NCBI GenBank assembly: GCA_030141605.1
Contig: JAQGDQ010000796.1
Location: 50,001-94,883 of the forward strand
Direction of reading: 5' to 3'
Origin: Tubiluchus corallicola
Lineage: Eukaryota; Priapulida; Priapulimorpha; Priapulimorphida; Tubiluchidae
DNA: 44,883 nt
Shown: piece by piece, positions 34,201-42,354 of the stretch
How positions within the stretch are numbered: position 1 is the stretch's first letter
Layout: each line of letters opens with the position of its first letter
Made by a program: the position numbers and the translations under genes
Notes under the pieces: generated by a model
The model's input: the letters and a program-made list of their open reading frames with translations, nothing else
The model's database searches: none
Told to the model about the DNA's origin: nothing

Positions 34201-37200
34201 AGTAACAGGGATAAAGGGTCAGTTTAGGGGGTTGTCATTCCTTTGATGAGCTCCAAGGTGACTGACTAGGCCAATTCTGGCCTGGAAACTTCTTTGGCAC
34301 TTGGCACAGGTGAGGCTGGGTGTTTGGAACTGTTGTTGGGCAGTGTCACATGCCTTGCGTCTCCTTCGCTTCTCCCCTGCCTCCTCAATTCTTTTCGCCT
34401 CTGCTGTCTTAGCCCCTGTGGTGACGGCACTCCGCCATGCTGAGAGATCTTGTGCAAGGGTTTCCATTGAGCGGATATCCATGCTGAGCTCCTGGAGTGA
34501 GGCCTACAAGGCTGTCTTTGAAGCGTTTCTTTGGTCGTCCAAACTTTCTCTTTCCAGACACAAGTTCTCCTTAGAGCACAGTCCTTGATGCCCAAATGAA
34601 AATGTTGTTCCATAATCTGGCTTCTTTGTGACTTTGAACCTGTGGAAATAAAAAAGGAAAACTTAACTGGTTGGCTTCGCACACTTACAGTTTACAATCT
34701 TAGAACGGCTGGTATATTTCACATATGCGCATTATTCACAAGATTATTAATATTAATATTATTATTATTATCTGACAATGTTTACTCGTATATAAATTAT
34801 TTAGCCCCAATTACATTATTGAGTAATGCAAACTCAAATCAAATTTTGCTTTTAAATGGTTTCAGAGTGCGTCAACTCGCACCCGTTTCTAGAAGACGCT
34901 GACCAGTATTGTAACGACTGGGCTACCGATGGTTTTTGTTGGTGGGATCAAGACTTCATGAATAGGTGGTGCCGAAAAGCTTGCAAAGTTTGCATTGATT
35001 ATGGTGAGAAGTTTGCATTGACTATGGTGAGAAGTTTGCATTGATTATGGTGAGAAGTTTGCATTGATTATGGTGAGAAGTTTGCATTGATTATGGTGAG
35101 AAGTTTGCTTTGATTCTGGTGAGAAGTTTGAATTGATTGTGGTGAGAAGTTTGCATTGATTATGGTGAGAAGTTTGCATTGATTATGGTGAGAAGTTTGC
35201 ATTGATTATGGTGAGAAGTTTGCATTGACTATGGTGAGAAGTTTGCATTGACTATGGTGAGAAGTTTGCATTGACTATGGTGAGAAGTTTGCATTGATTA
35301 TGGTGAGAAGTTTGCATTGATTATGGTGAGAAGTTTGCATTGATTATGGTGAGAAGTTTGCATTGATTATGGTGAGAAGTTTGCATTGATTATGGTGAGA
35401 AGTTTGCATTGATTATGGTGAGAAGTTTGCATTGACTATGGTGAGAAGTTTGCATTGACTATGGTGAGAAGTTTGCATTGACTATGGTGAGAAGTTTGCA
35501 TTGATTATGGTGAGAAGTTTGCATTGACTATGGTGAGAAGTTTGCATTGACTATGGTGAGAAGTTTGCATTGACTATGGTGAGAAATTTGCATTGATTAT
35601 GGTGAGAAGTTTGCATTGATTATGCTGAGAAGTTTGCATTGACTATGGTGAGACGTTTGCATTGATTATGGTGAGAAGTTTGCATTGATTATGGTGAGAA
35701 GTTTGCATTGACTATGGTGAGAAGCTTGCATTGATTATGGTGAGAAGTTTGCATTGATTATGGCGAGAAGTTTGCATTGACTATGGTGAGAAGTTTGAAT
35801 TGATTATGGTGAGAAGTTTGCATTGACTATGGTGAGAAGTTTGCATTGATTATGGTGAGAATTAAGTTTGCATTGACTATGGTGAGAAGTTTGCATTGAC
35901 TATGGTGAGAAGTTTGCATTGATTATGGTGAGAAGTTTGCATTGATTATGCTGAGAAGTTTGCATTGATTATGGTGAGAAGTTTGCATTGACTATGGTGA
36001 GAAGTTTGCCTTGACTATGGTGAGAAGTTTGAACTGATTATGGTGAGAAGTTTGCATTGATTATGGTGAGAAGTTTGCATTGATTATGGTGAGAAGTTTG
36101 CATTGCTTATGGTGAGAAGTTTGCATCGATTATGGTGAGAAGTTTGCATCGATTATGGTGAGAAGTTTGCATTGATTATGGTGAGAAGTTTGCATTGATT
36201 ATGGTGAGAAGTTTGCATTGACTATGGTGAGAAGTTTGCCTTGACTATGGTGAGAAGTTTGAACTGATTATGGCGAGAAGTTTGCATGGACTATGGTGAG
36301 AAGTTTGCATTGATTATGGTGAGAAGTTTGCATTGATTATGGTGAGAAGTTTGCATTGATTATGGTGAGAAGTTTGCATGGACTATGGTGAGAAGTTTGC
36401 ATTGATTATGGTGAGAAGTTTGCATTGATTATGGTGAGAAGTTTGCATTGATTATGGTGAGAAGTTTGCATGGACTATGGTGAGAAGTTTGCATCGATTA
36501 TGGTGAGAAGTTTGCATCGATTATGGTGAGAAGTTTGCATTGATTATGGTGAGAAGTTTGCATTGATTATGGTAAGAAGTTTGCATTGATTATGGTGTGA
36601 AGTTTGCCTTGACTATGGTGAGAAGTTTGAACTGATTATGGCGAGAAGTTTGCATGGACTATGGTGAGAAGTTTGCATTGATTATGGTGAGAAGTTTGCA
36701 TTGATTATGGTGAGAAGTTTGCATTGATTATGGTGAGAAGTTTGCATGGACTATGGTGAGAAGTTTGCATTGATTATGGTGAGAAGTTTGAATTGATTGT
36801 GGTGAGAAGTTTGCATTGATTATGGTGAGAAGTTTGCATTGACTATGGTGAGAAGTTTGCATTGATTATGGTGAGAAGTTTGCATTGATTATGGTGAGAA
36901 GTTAGACAAATGTTTTTCTATGAATTGCTCGGTGCAACCCGAAACAATGAAACAATGAAGCAACGAAACAATGAAACAATGAAACAATGAAACAATGAAA
37001 CAATGAAACAATGAAACAATGAAACAATAAAACAATGAAACAAGGCACAAGGATGTTTTCATGTTCAAAATTCGCCGGTTTTTTTATCAATGTTTCGGGA
37101 TTTCTCCCGTCTTTTCTCCCAGGATCGTTAACGTTACCAAAAAAGCGGGAAATTTTTGTCGCACATTTCTTTTGCGATTCTTAATTCAAAGTGTTACTAT

Positions 37201-38665
37201 AATAATTTGACATGTGCTGCCAAATTGAAGCGAGTCAAGTTTAATCCAAGTTGTGGCCTTGATTAGTGTTGCTCAGTCACCTGTGCTTGCTGGGCTTCCC
37301 ATATATGGTAGTGTTGATTGCTGGTGTGTTTTACTAGCCAATCAGGTAACCTCAGCGGGTGCACATGACTTGTGTAGCTCTGCCAAGGCCAGCTGGGCCT
37401 TTTCTTCTTCTTGAGCATTGCTGTTGAATGGTCACCATGTGTCTTCTGTCCTGTAAATAATAGTATAACGTGTAAATAGAAATAAAGTCTTTCACAGTTC
37501 AACACAATTTCATATTCTTTGTTTCAACCACCAGAGTGAGCCAGTCTACAACAGTCTACACTAACTTCAGTCTCTCACAGGTCAATACAATTTCATATTC
37601 TTTGTTTCAACCACCAGAGTGAACCAGTCTACACTAACTTCAGTCTCTCACAGTTCAACACAATTTCATATTCTTTGTTTCAACCACCAGAGTGAGCCAG
37701 TCTACAACAGTCTACACTAACTTCAGTCTCTCACAGGTCAATACAATTTCATATTCTTTGTTTCAACCACCAGAGTGAACCAGTCTACACTAACTTCAGT
37801 CTCTCACAGTTCAACACAATTTCATATTCTTTGTTTCAACCACCAGAGTGAACCAGTCTACAACAGTCTACACTAACTTCAGTCTCTCACAGTTCAACAC
37901 AATTTCATATTCTTTGTTTCAACCACCAGAGTGAACCAGTCTACAACAGTCTACACTAACTTCAGTCTTTCACAGTTCAACACAATTTCATATTCTTTGT
38001 TTCAACCACCAGAGTGAACCAGTCTACAACAGTCTACATTAACTTCAGTCTTTCACAGTTCAACACAATTTCATATTCTTTGTTTCAACCACCAGAGCGA
38101 GCCAATCTACAACAGTCTACACTAACTTCAGTCTTTTACAGTTCAACACAATTTCATATTCTTTGATTCAACAACCAGAGTGAACCAGCCTACAACAGTT
38201 TACACTAACTTCAGTCTTTTACAGTTCAACACAATTTCATATTCTTTGTTTCAACCACCAGAGTGAACCAGTCTACAACTGTCTACACTAACTTCAGTCT
38301 AATATACCTCAAGCTCTCTACAAATTCAATCCTTCCATGCTGTCATTAAAGTTTCTACAATTTTATCGCTACGAATTTGAAACATGAATTCATTACCTTG
38401 ACTAGCCATAATGTGAATAATTATAGTGTGCTTTAAAATTCCCATTTCTTCCCCTTTGAGAGAGCGTAAAAAGGTTGCTTTTCATTTACATTCTTTATCT
38501 TTTCTTTTACATCTCATAGCATCGCCGGACAGTTTTTTGTCTGTGGAGGAAGCAGCAAGACGTTGTATGGACACCAGCATTTACTGTCCAGTCTGGGCAA
38601 TGCGAGGAGAATGCAAAAAGGCACAGATGAATCGTCTGTGTAAAAAGTCGTGTGGAAAGTGTTAA
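25178..38665 (+). CDS. Astacin-family zinc metalloprotease with three ShK domains (whole gene, nine coding exons)
   Basis: Coding exons: 25178-25262, 26709-26755, 27800-27878, 29445-29567, 30085-30199, 32473-32669, 33323-33559, 34866-35003, 38520-38665. All introns are GT-AG and every junction keeps the frame, giving 388 codons (347 without exon 4). Order: short signal peptide; prodomain with FEGD, the motif whose Asp caps the zinc in astacin zymogens; catalytic domain with zinc site HEFMHALGFFHEQSRPDR, four cysteines at the family positions (RTC, GCW, AEC, YGC) and SLVHY in place of the usual S-x-M-H-Y Met-turn; two C-terminal six-cysteine ShK domains. The family consists of secreted endopeptidases of extracellular matrix, development, digestion or venom. 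Unusual: exon 4 places a third ShK domain inside the catalytic domain. AATAAA follows at 39,026. A second similar gene starts at 43,203. Family assignment is very sure; substrate unknown. Confidence 0.93.
25290..25830 (+). mobile_element. TTAA-type MITE, copy D, 3'-truncated, in intron 1
   Basis: Starts ACCACAAGAAAACCC after TTAA (25286-25289). The homology ends near the CCCCTGAT segment, where copy E follows after about 25 bp. An internal four-fold AACATTGTCNTTT repeat lies at 25,757-25,812. Confidence 0.75.
25847..26518 (+). mobile_element. TTAA-type MITE, copy E, in intron 1
   Basis: Full-length relative of copies A-C with terminal AGCACAAGAAACCC and CCCCCTTTTCTTGGCCT. The flanks (CTAAT / TTTTC) no longer show an exact TTAA. 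It carries the CRE palindrome TGACGTCA at 26,346-26,353. Confidence 0.8.
26709..26755 (+). CDS. Astacin gene 1, exon 2: prodomain FEGD motif
   Basis: Acceptor TTTTTTCAG; coding DLFEGDIKVPPLPRKL; donor CTC|GTAAGT in phase 0. F-x-G-D is the conserved astacin propeptide motif in which Asp blocks the zinc (family knowledge). The basic RKL end and following VRGAI lie where propeptide cleavage is expected. Confidence 0.8.
26756..27799 (+). other. Intron 2 with possible hAT-like fragment
   Basis: AT-rich. At 27,243, CAGTGGCGGCTCGTG and GGTGCTGCAGCACCCCCTAT, with CAGCTCCCCCACTAATTTTA near 27,726, resemble parts of a dispersed DNA transposon with CAGTGGCGG ends. Its right boundary is not certain. Confidence 0.4.
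27800..27878 (+). CDS. Astacin gene 1, exon 3: start of catalytic domain
   Basis: Acceptor TTTTTATAG; 26 codons with AIQGRGAERWENGIMPIVIS, the N-terminal RW-x-NG-x-x-P-x-x-I strand of astacins. Ends ATTG|GTAAGT in phase 1. Joined directly to exon 5 it gives a canonical SPDI-GKRSTVI transition into helix A. Confidence 0.88.
28630..28870 (-). repeat. Inverted copy of the 11.5-kb dispersed repeat, in intron 3
   Basis: The reverse complement contains CACAACTGAACA, AAATTTTAAGTTTA, CACGCATAAGCTCTCGAA and AACTGAACACCTCT, matching 11,474-11,825. Confidence 0.65.
29100..29345 (+). repeat. Dispersed repeat shared with 42,355-42,605
   Basis: Common blocks CTTTCATATTCAT, CGACAGGCAGTT, TTTATATAAG, ACACAACAAGCAGTT and ACACCACAAGTAATTGT occur in both places with similar overall length. 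One copy lies about 100 bp before ShK exon 4, the other about 600 bp before the second astacin gene. Class unknown. Confidence 0.6.
29445..29567 (+). CDS. Astacin gene 1, exon 4: ShK domain inserted in the catalytic domain
   Basis: Acceptor TTTTCAATTTCCAG and donor CCAAGAA|GTAAGC bound 123 bp, phase 1 at both ends, no stop. The 41 codons form one ShK domain with six cysteines (CGNK, HCER, GYC, THC, SCNF, FC in order) and the typical WA-x-x-GYC core. The Lys-Tyr channel-blocking pair of the sea-anemone toxin is absent (Gly-Phe at that place), so a channel-toxin role is not implied. The exon sits between catalytic exons 3 and 5. Including it interrupts the fold after the first strand; skipping it keeps the frame and restores the usual astacin sequence. 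Domain identity is sure; constitutive versus cassette use is unknown. Confidence 0.88.
29604..30010 (-). mobile_element. LINE 3' end in intron 4
   Basis: The same family as 14,237-14,676, inverted: 3' tail with (TA)n at about 29,601-29,622, the AATCTTTATTTGCCATTAAA end, and the LWNSLP-type coding end near 29,950-30,000. It occupies most of the 517-bp intron. Confidence 0.8.
30085..30199 (+). CDS. Astacin gene 1, exon 5: catalytic helix A to KDG
   Basis: Acceptor TTTTCAG; coding STVIRNALDSMEKRTCVRFV, then WTNQTYYVHVVPKDG, a close match to the astacin AVI-x-AM-x-x-x-E-x-x-TC-I-RFVP block with the first conserved Cys and an N-glycosylation site (NQT). The donor GATGG|GTAAGT is phase 2, the only phase-2 junction in the gene, and pairs with the acceptor of exon 6. 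Confidence 0.9.
30200..30835 (+). repeat. 15-bp 5'-splice-site minisatellite GTAAGTTTGGTACAG (left palindrome arm)
   Basis: The array begins at the exon 5 donor itself (GTAAGTATGG...) and runs about 40 units. The consensus unit contains ACAG|GTAAGT, the perfect U1-complementary donor, so dozens of strong donor look-alikes follow the true one. GKFGT-type open frames are artefacts of the 5-codon period. A short GGGTTAGGGTTAGG lies at about 30,818. Confidence 0.95.
30541..31395. repeat. Large inverted repeat (palindrome) in intron 5
   Basis: The sequence 30,541-30,880 recurs inverted at about 31,045-31,395 with the same order of variant units (for example the LYTGKFGIVKFDTSKF order) and the same unique end ACTAGAAAA(T/C)TCACAGCA. 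The inner spacer continues the symmetry with ACATGTCTCCAAACGTTT at about 30,915-30,935 and its reverse complement at about 31,000. Further 15-bp units extend the right arm to about 31,610. Confidence 0.9.
31045..31612 (-). repeat. Right arm: inverted 15-bp minisatellite
   Basis: CTGTACCAAACTTAC units, the reverse complement of the left arm. The last units near 31,600 give way to unique sequence. Confidence 0.95.
32060..32465 (-). mobile_element. LINE 3' end in intron 5, abutting the exon 6 acceptor
   Basis: The same LINE family: (TA)n tail, 3' UTR, and minus-strand SGVRPDYLLWNSLPLQVKQI coding end. The minus-strand frame stays open up to the splice acceptor at 32,472, so the LINE may supply the pyrimidine tract of that acceptor. 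Confidence 0.8.
32473..32669 (+). CDS. Astacin gene 1, exon 6: zinc-binding site
   Basis: Acceptor TTTTCCTCTAG; codes CWSHVGRRSE, GQELSLQAEC, then HEFMHALGFFHEQSRPDR followed by D. The three zinc His and the general-base Glu of the HExxHxxGxxH motif are intact, as is the family ExxRxDRD. Ends GAAG|GTAAAC in phase 1. Confidence 0.95.
32670..33322 (+). other. Intron 6
   Basis: The start GCCTTTTCACAATTTC resembles pieces at 26,514 and 38,721, perhaps a short dispersed sequence. Otherwise featureless. Confidence 0.5.
33323..33559 (+). CDS. Astacin gene 1, exon 7: Met-turn and end of catalytic domain
   Basis: Acceptor TTTGCTTTAG; codes EAYDYRSLVHYAARDF, then IGNQMDMTEVDVRKINKLYG with the last catalytic Cys (YGC). 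The Tyr that assists zinc binding is kept, but the Met-turn Met is Val (GTG at 33400-33402). Ends GAAG|GTACGC in phase 1. Confidence 0.93.
33665..34160 (-). mobile_element. LINE-derived fragment in intron 7
   Basis: The minus strand near 33,780-33,865 reads LARLRWYGHLKRR, the R-L-x-WYGH-x-x-R motif of LINE ORF2 C-terminal regions. The neighbouring plus-strand stretch near 34,100-34,170 (CTTCCTCACCCTAACCCTCC, GGACCGGGACTGAGT) resembles another widespread repeat. Decayed. Confidence 0.55.
34205..34580 (-). mobile_element. LINE ORF2 C terminus with CCHH motif in intron 7
   Basis: Minus strand: LAQDLSAWRSAV, then EEAGEKRRRRKACDTAQ and CAKCQRSFQARIGLVSHLGA with a final His. The WRS, KRRRRK and C-x2-C-x12-H-x3-H order is typical of LINE ORF2 ends; it is not a host zinc-finger gene. 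Confidence 0.75.
34866..35003 (+). CDS. Astacin gene 1, exon 8: C-terminal ShK domain 1
   Basis: Acceptor AAATGGTTTCAG; 46 codons, phase 1-1. Six cysteines (ECVN, YCND, FCWW, WCRK, ACK, VC) with the WATDGFC core. The channel-blocking Lys-Tyr pair is absent. The donor TATG|GTGAGA is the first unit of an 83-copy array. Read-through gives 13 more codons and a stop at 35,042-35,044, an isoform lacking the last ShK domain. Confidence 0.92.
34986..36903 (+). repeat. 23-bp exon/5'-splice-site minisatellite, about 83 copies
   Basis: The unit is AAGTTTGCATTGATTATG (the last 18 bases of exon 8) plus GTGAG (its donor). The first copy straddles the real exon-intron junction and all others lie in intron 8. 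Most keep ATG|GTGAGAAG intact. Variants include GACTATG, CATCGATT and a few GGCGAG. Higher-order blocks recur at about 36,230-36,480 and 36,600-36,780. Confidence 0.97.
36940..37050 (+). repeat. 8-bp repeat (GAAACAAT)n
   Basis: About 13 copies of GAAACAAT lie directly after the 23-bp array. Confidence 0.95.
37051..37469 (+). other. Intron 8 spacer with a possible dispersed repeat
   Basis: About 37,260-37,440 (CACCTGTGCTTGCTGGGCTT, TTTTACTAGCCAATCAGG) looks like a dispersed element, class not recognised. Confidence 0.35.
37475..38305 (+). repeat. 83/72-bp minisatellite, about 10 copies, before exon 9
   Basis: Units contain CACAATTTCATATTCTTTG, CACCAGAGTGAACCAGTCTA and CAACTTCAGTCT-type blocks. 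Two length classes differ by one 11-bp AGTCTACAAC-type duplication. Each holds TCTYTCACAG|TTCAAC, a 3'-splice-like string. Confidence 0.95.
38520..38665 (+). CDS. Astacin gene 1, exon 9: C-terminal ShK domain 2 and stop
   Basis: Acceptor ACATCTCATAG; after a short SPDSFLSVEEAA linker, six cysteines (RCMD, YCPV, ECKK, LCKK, SCGK, KC) end directly before TAA at 38,663-38,665. The spacing between the third and fourth of the last four Cys is two residues shorter than in exons 4 and 8. The domain is the protein's C terminus. Confidence 0.92.
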
Positions 38666-38837
38666 CTTCTGCCCTATCCAGAAGCGATGTTGCCATAGAA
38701 ACGAAATTTAGTGATAATAAGCCTTTTCACAGTTTCAGCAATCGATGATGATCGTGAGAAGGTCAAAGGTTAAGTGTACCAGACAACGCCACGCGGCCCA
38801 TACTATTGGAAAAGTACTTAAGAAAAGTGCATCATTT

Positions 38838-38936
38838 AATATTGAAAAAGGTAGATAAACACTATGTGGAACATTCGTGCATTATTTAACATTAAAAAAG
38901 GTAGATAAACACTATGTGGAACATTCGTGCATTTTT
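38838..38936 (+). repeat. ~50-bp tandem duplication in the astacin 3' UTR
   Basis: AAAGGTAGATAAACACTATG and GGAACATTCGTGCAT occur twice in a row. Confidence 0.85.
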
Positions 38937-39025
38937 GATTACATGTATAAATCTGTATAATGAACAAATATTTTGTGTGGCTTTTGCTGTATGTTTGCTT
39001 GTTTATCTTAGTGTTAAATTTTTTT

Positions 39026-39049
39026 AATAAAAAAAATTGGACAAATAAA
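39026..39049 (+). terminator. Polyadenylation signals of astacin gene 1
   Basis: AATAAA at 39,026-39,031 and again at 39,044-39,049, about 360 bp after the stop codon. Confidence 0.6.
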
Positions 39050-39139
39050 TCAGAGGATTGTTTGGCTTTGACAGAGATCTGCTTGTTCGTACGGAGAGCA
39101 TCCTAATTTTATTATAGAAATCATTTGCATCAAAGTAAC

Positions 39140-39780
39140 ATATGTGTCATTTCTTCCTGTGCCATTTTTCCTGTGCCATTTTTACCTGTGCCATTTTTTC
39201 CTGTGCCACTTTTTCCTGTGCCATTTTTACCTGTGTCACTTTTCCCTGTGCCATTTTTACCTGTGCCATTTTTCCTGTGCCATTTTTACCTGTGCCATTT
39301 TTTCCTGTGCCATTTTTACCTGTGCCATTTTTTCTTGTGTCATTTTACCTGTGCCATTTTTACCTGTGTCACTTTTCCCTGTGCCATTTTTACCTGTGCC
39401 ATTTTTACCTGTGCCATTTTTTCCTGTGCCACTTTTTCCTGTGCCATTTTTACCTGTGTCACTTTTTCCTGTGCCATTTTTACCTGTGCCATTTTTCCTG
39501 TGCCATTTTTACCTGTGTCTTTTTTACCTGTGCTATTTTTCCTGTGCCATTTTTCCTGTGCCATTTTTACCTGTGCCATTTTTTCCTGTGCCACTTTTTC
39601 CTGTGCCATTTTTACCTGTGTCACTTTTCCCTGTGCCATTTTTACCTGTGCCATTTTTCCTGTGCCATTTTTACCTGTGCCATTTTTCCTGTGCCATTTT
39701 TACCTGTGCCATTTTTTCTTGTGTCATTTTACCTGTGCCATTTTTCCTATGCCATTTTACCTGTGCCATTTTACCACATA
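39140..39780 (-). repeat. ~15/16-bp minisatellite, about 42 copies
   Basis: Plus-strand unit CCTGTGCCATTTTTA, minus-strand TGGCACAGGTAAAAA. It belongs to the same family as 6,425-6,560 and resembles the TTTGGTACAGGTAAG array of intron 5. Cys/Phe-rich open frames here are artefacts. Confidence 0.97.
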
Positions 39781-39811
39781 CACGATAAGCTCCAAAATTT
39801 AATAATGAGTA

Positions 39812-40339
39812 CAGTGGACTCTCGTTACAAGAATCACACGTATAAGAATCAGCTCGATATAAGAATCAAAATCGCGTTTCCCGAATTGAATCTGCATTTT
39901 CCTAGTGAAAATCCGCTCGTATAAGAATCACCCTTCTTTCGATAGTAGAATCAATTTTGGCACCAACTCCATTGTCTCTCATTCCCTGCTTACATGGTTC
40001 TGCGCAGTGGGCATGGCGGACACCACAGAGATTTCAAATTTGTTTGTTTTCTGACAAAAATTATGTGCATTAAAAAAATTTTAAGGCAATTCTGGCATCA
40101 TGAAATATTTACCCAAGCATGAAATAAAAACATTAGTCTAGGAATTTTTAGGTCCTTTTTAGGCCAGAAAAACATTATGCTGTTTCATGTCGTTTCTTGC
40201 GTAATTTCGGGAAATAAATAATTTTTACGTGCATCAAAATTTTTTAAAGCAATTCTGGGTCATGCTCGTTATAAGAATCGCTCGTTATAAGAATCACTTT
40301 GCCTTCTCCCGAGGTGATTCTTATAACGAGAGTCCACTG
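39812..40339. mobile_element. Pogo/Tigger-like MITE
   Basis: Terminal inverted repeats CAGTGGACTCTCGTTA(C/T)AAG... of about 28 bp, flanked by TA on both sides (39810-39811, 40340-40341). Sub-terminal CGTATAAGAATCA repeats occur at both ends. No transposase; 528 bp. Confidence 0.9.
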
Positions 40340-40341
40340 TA

Positions 40342-41410
40342 CTGCTTTCAAAAAAAAATTATGCTGTCACAGAGTATTTTATACTGTACTGGGACTGGAT
40401 AGCCTACGCTCCATTGTTCCACATTGTTGTTCTGTAATGCCCATTTCAGGCAGGGGTGGTCGTGTGTACGGTGGCCATGCAATAAGCATACGAATGCAGT
40501 GAATCAAGTGCTGTTAATCATTTTACCATTATCACAATTATTAAAGTGAAAACTATATACATGTAATTATGCTTAATGTACAAAATTGCAGTGAAAATGA
40601 GTGTTTTTATTTGGTCTCTCCCCCACTGCCTCCACGGGTCCCCAGACTCACGCTTAAGCTTTGTGTCTCAAATTATATAAAACAAAATTTGTTGAAAGAT
40701 TTTGGAAAAGGACATTTGAGTGAAAAACCAATCGGATTTCGAGAAAAATAACATTTTCAAGGGTACGTATAATGTATATTATAGCACTCGATGTAATTTG
40801 ATTTGAATTAATAAGCTGTTTTCTGTTTATGTTGACTCAAAATAATTTGGCAAAATGCCAGGCTTGTTTGTCCAGGGAAGACATGCGGCACGTGCGCCCT
40901 GGAGAAGCAGAAAATTATAAATGGACTTTTACTAGTCGGATGTACATTTGTATAAACCATGAAGGAGTAGCAGCAGTAAAATAATTCGTTGTATTGGTTG
41001 TGTGAAGCTGATTACTGGTGTTTTAGGGATGGCAAAACTATGAAGAGTCTGATTATAAAACTACACGTTTATTAAACATCAAACACAATAAATATAACAG
41101 ATAGTAATGCCAAGCCCCTGACCTAGCTTACTCTCCTTCAGCTCCCAGACTCAATCCCCTGAACTGGGCGCATCACAAGGCTTATATATCGTGCACCGAG
41201 CTTCAACGCTTCGGTTCTGATTCACTTGATCACATGACACTACTCCTTAATTGGCTTCATGCCAGCATTCATCAACATCTAACGCTTTTAATTATCAATT
41301 ATCTATCAATTATCAATTATCAATTATCAACTATCAATTATCTATCATAATCTAACGCTTTTAACATAGTTTAACTGGTCCTCTTTACTCTTTTACTAGT
41401 GAACAAGTAG
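40342..41410. other. Intergenic; possible LTR-like segment
   Basis: 41,040-41,110 read on the minus strand has TTTAATAAACGTG, resembling the polyadenylation region of the LTR at 9.7 kb, but no LTR ends or target duplication were found. ATCAATT repeats lie at 41,288-41,350. Confidence 0.3.
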
Positions 41411-41414
41411 CAGC

Positions 41415-42006
41415 TTATTGTCTTTTTCTCCAAACAGAATTCATGTAAACGGAACATGTTTGACTTACGTAACTACTAAAGTCACTGTAAAGGTCCATTT
41501 TCACACGAATAATTGAATTTGTTACTTGTATCCTTTTGTTGGCATCGTAGAAGACAATGGAATGTACGCCAAGAGAGTCCGATCCTTGAACGTCTCCAGG
41601 GTGCACGCCAGGGCAAGATGTATGGAGATCCTGAGTTGCCCAGACAACCGGAATTCCCTCTCTTCCTCCCTGGTGTAGTCCAAAGGAAAGCGGAGCGATA
41701 CGTTTGGCACCAGGTTGGCTGCAGGAGCAGCCGGAGTCAGTGAGCATGCTGCACTGGTCCGTCTTCGGGGCTCCACTCCTGATTTGGAAGGTTTACTCCT
41801 CTACACATGGCCGTTGGGTCTACTTGACCTCCTCCGCCCTCTAGCCATTGGCTGCTTATACAGCCGCTCTGCCTAGGGCATCCCGCAAGCCTACAGCACC
41901 TGGTATTCCTAAGTGGTCACCCATCCAAGCACTAACCAGGCTCTACATTGCTTAACTTCGGTGATCAGACGAGAACCGGTGTTTTCAACGTGATTTGGCC
42001 GTAGTC
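41415..42006 (-). mobile_element. 5S-headed SINE-like element (SINE3 type)
   Basis: A 5S rRNA-like head at 42,006-41,887 continues without a TTTT terminator into a body of about 470 bp. The stretch 41,536-41,697 recurs at 2,984-3,142, so the body is a dispersed repeat. SINE3 elements carry 5S-derived heads with an internal polymerase III promoter (family knowledge). The body keeps minus-strand open frames with SGQLRISIH in both copies, so an undescribed coding element cannot be ruled out. The 3' end is not defined. Confidence 0.6.
41887..42006 (-). ncRNA. 5S rRNA-like sequence, 120 nt
   Basis: The minus strand shows AAAACACCGGTTCTCGTCTG, CACCGAAGTTAAGCAATG, TTAGTGCTTGGATGGGTGAC and GGAATACCAGGTGCTGTAGG in 5S order over exactly 120 nt. 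The polymerase III internal boxes A and C are recognisable. Substitutions in the ends, absence of a downstream T run and fusion to a dispersed body favour a SINE head over a working 5S gene. Confidence 0.75.
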
Positions 42007-42009
42007 ATG

Positions 42010-42205
42010 TAAGCTTATAATCTTTTAAATTGTGTTAATGTTATTAACGATACGTGTAGCTCCACACATGAGTGAAGGACTCGAAAGCTGGGCTCCTCCG
42101 TTCTCCCCACAGCTTCATTGCTTTTGAATATTATGGATTAAGATGTTTTATATTCTGAAAGTAAGTGATGTGTTGTGAAAATAAACAATCTAATCTAATC
42201 TAAGT
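42010..42205 (+). mobile_element. Possible LINE 3' UTR with (ATCTA)n tail
   Basis: A GC-richer stretch (GAAAGCTGGGCTCCTCCG) is followed by AAATAAACAATCTAATCTAATCTAA, written here as AATAAA plus a short ATCTA repeat tail, typical of some non-LTR elements. Confidence 0.4.
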
Positions 42206-42354
42206 CCAAACCCAAACGGTTTTGTGATACCGCCCACGCAGATAAATCCTTATGGGGAAACAGGGCGTATTTACCATTAGGCTAAAACAGGCCTTACCTA
42301 CGGGGCGCCAGATTTTAAGACTCAGGTGTTAAAAAATTCTTATTCTGTCAGGAA

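Noticed and set aside
34219-34482. Host C2H2 zinc-finger gene on the minus strand
   Set aside because: The single CCHH after WRS...KRRRRK is the usual end of a LINE ORF2 and has no further fingers.
34986-36903. CRISPR or coding-repeat interpretation
   Set aside because: 23-bp units are head-to-tail without spacers and contain frequent stops; the exon-junction origin explains them.
39125-39924. Cys/Phe-rich open frames resembling a membrane protein
   Set aside because: Pure minisatellite translation; hydrophobicity follows from CCATTTTTAC composition.
40990-41415. Second solo LTR
   Set aside because: An AATAAA-bearing stretch resembles the 9.7-kb LTR, but I found no TG...CA ends or flanking duplication.
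41887-42006. Functional 5S rRNA gene
   Set aside because: No T-run terminator, fused to a dispersed body, substitutions near both ends; SINE head is the better reading.
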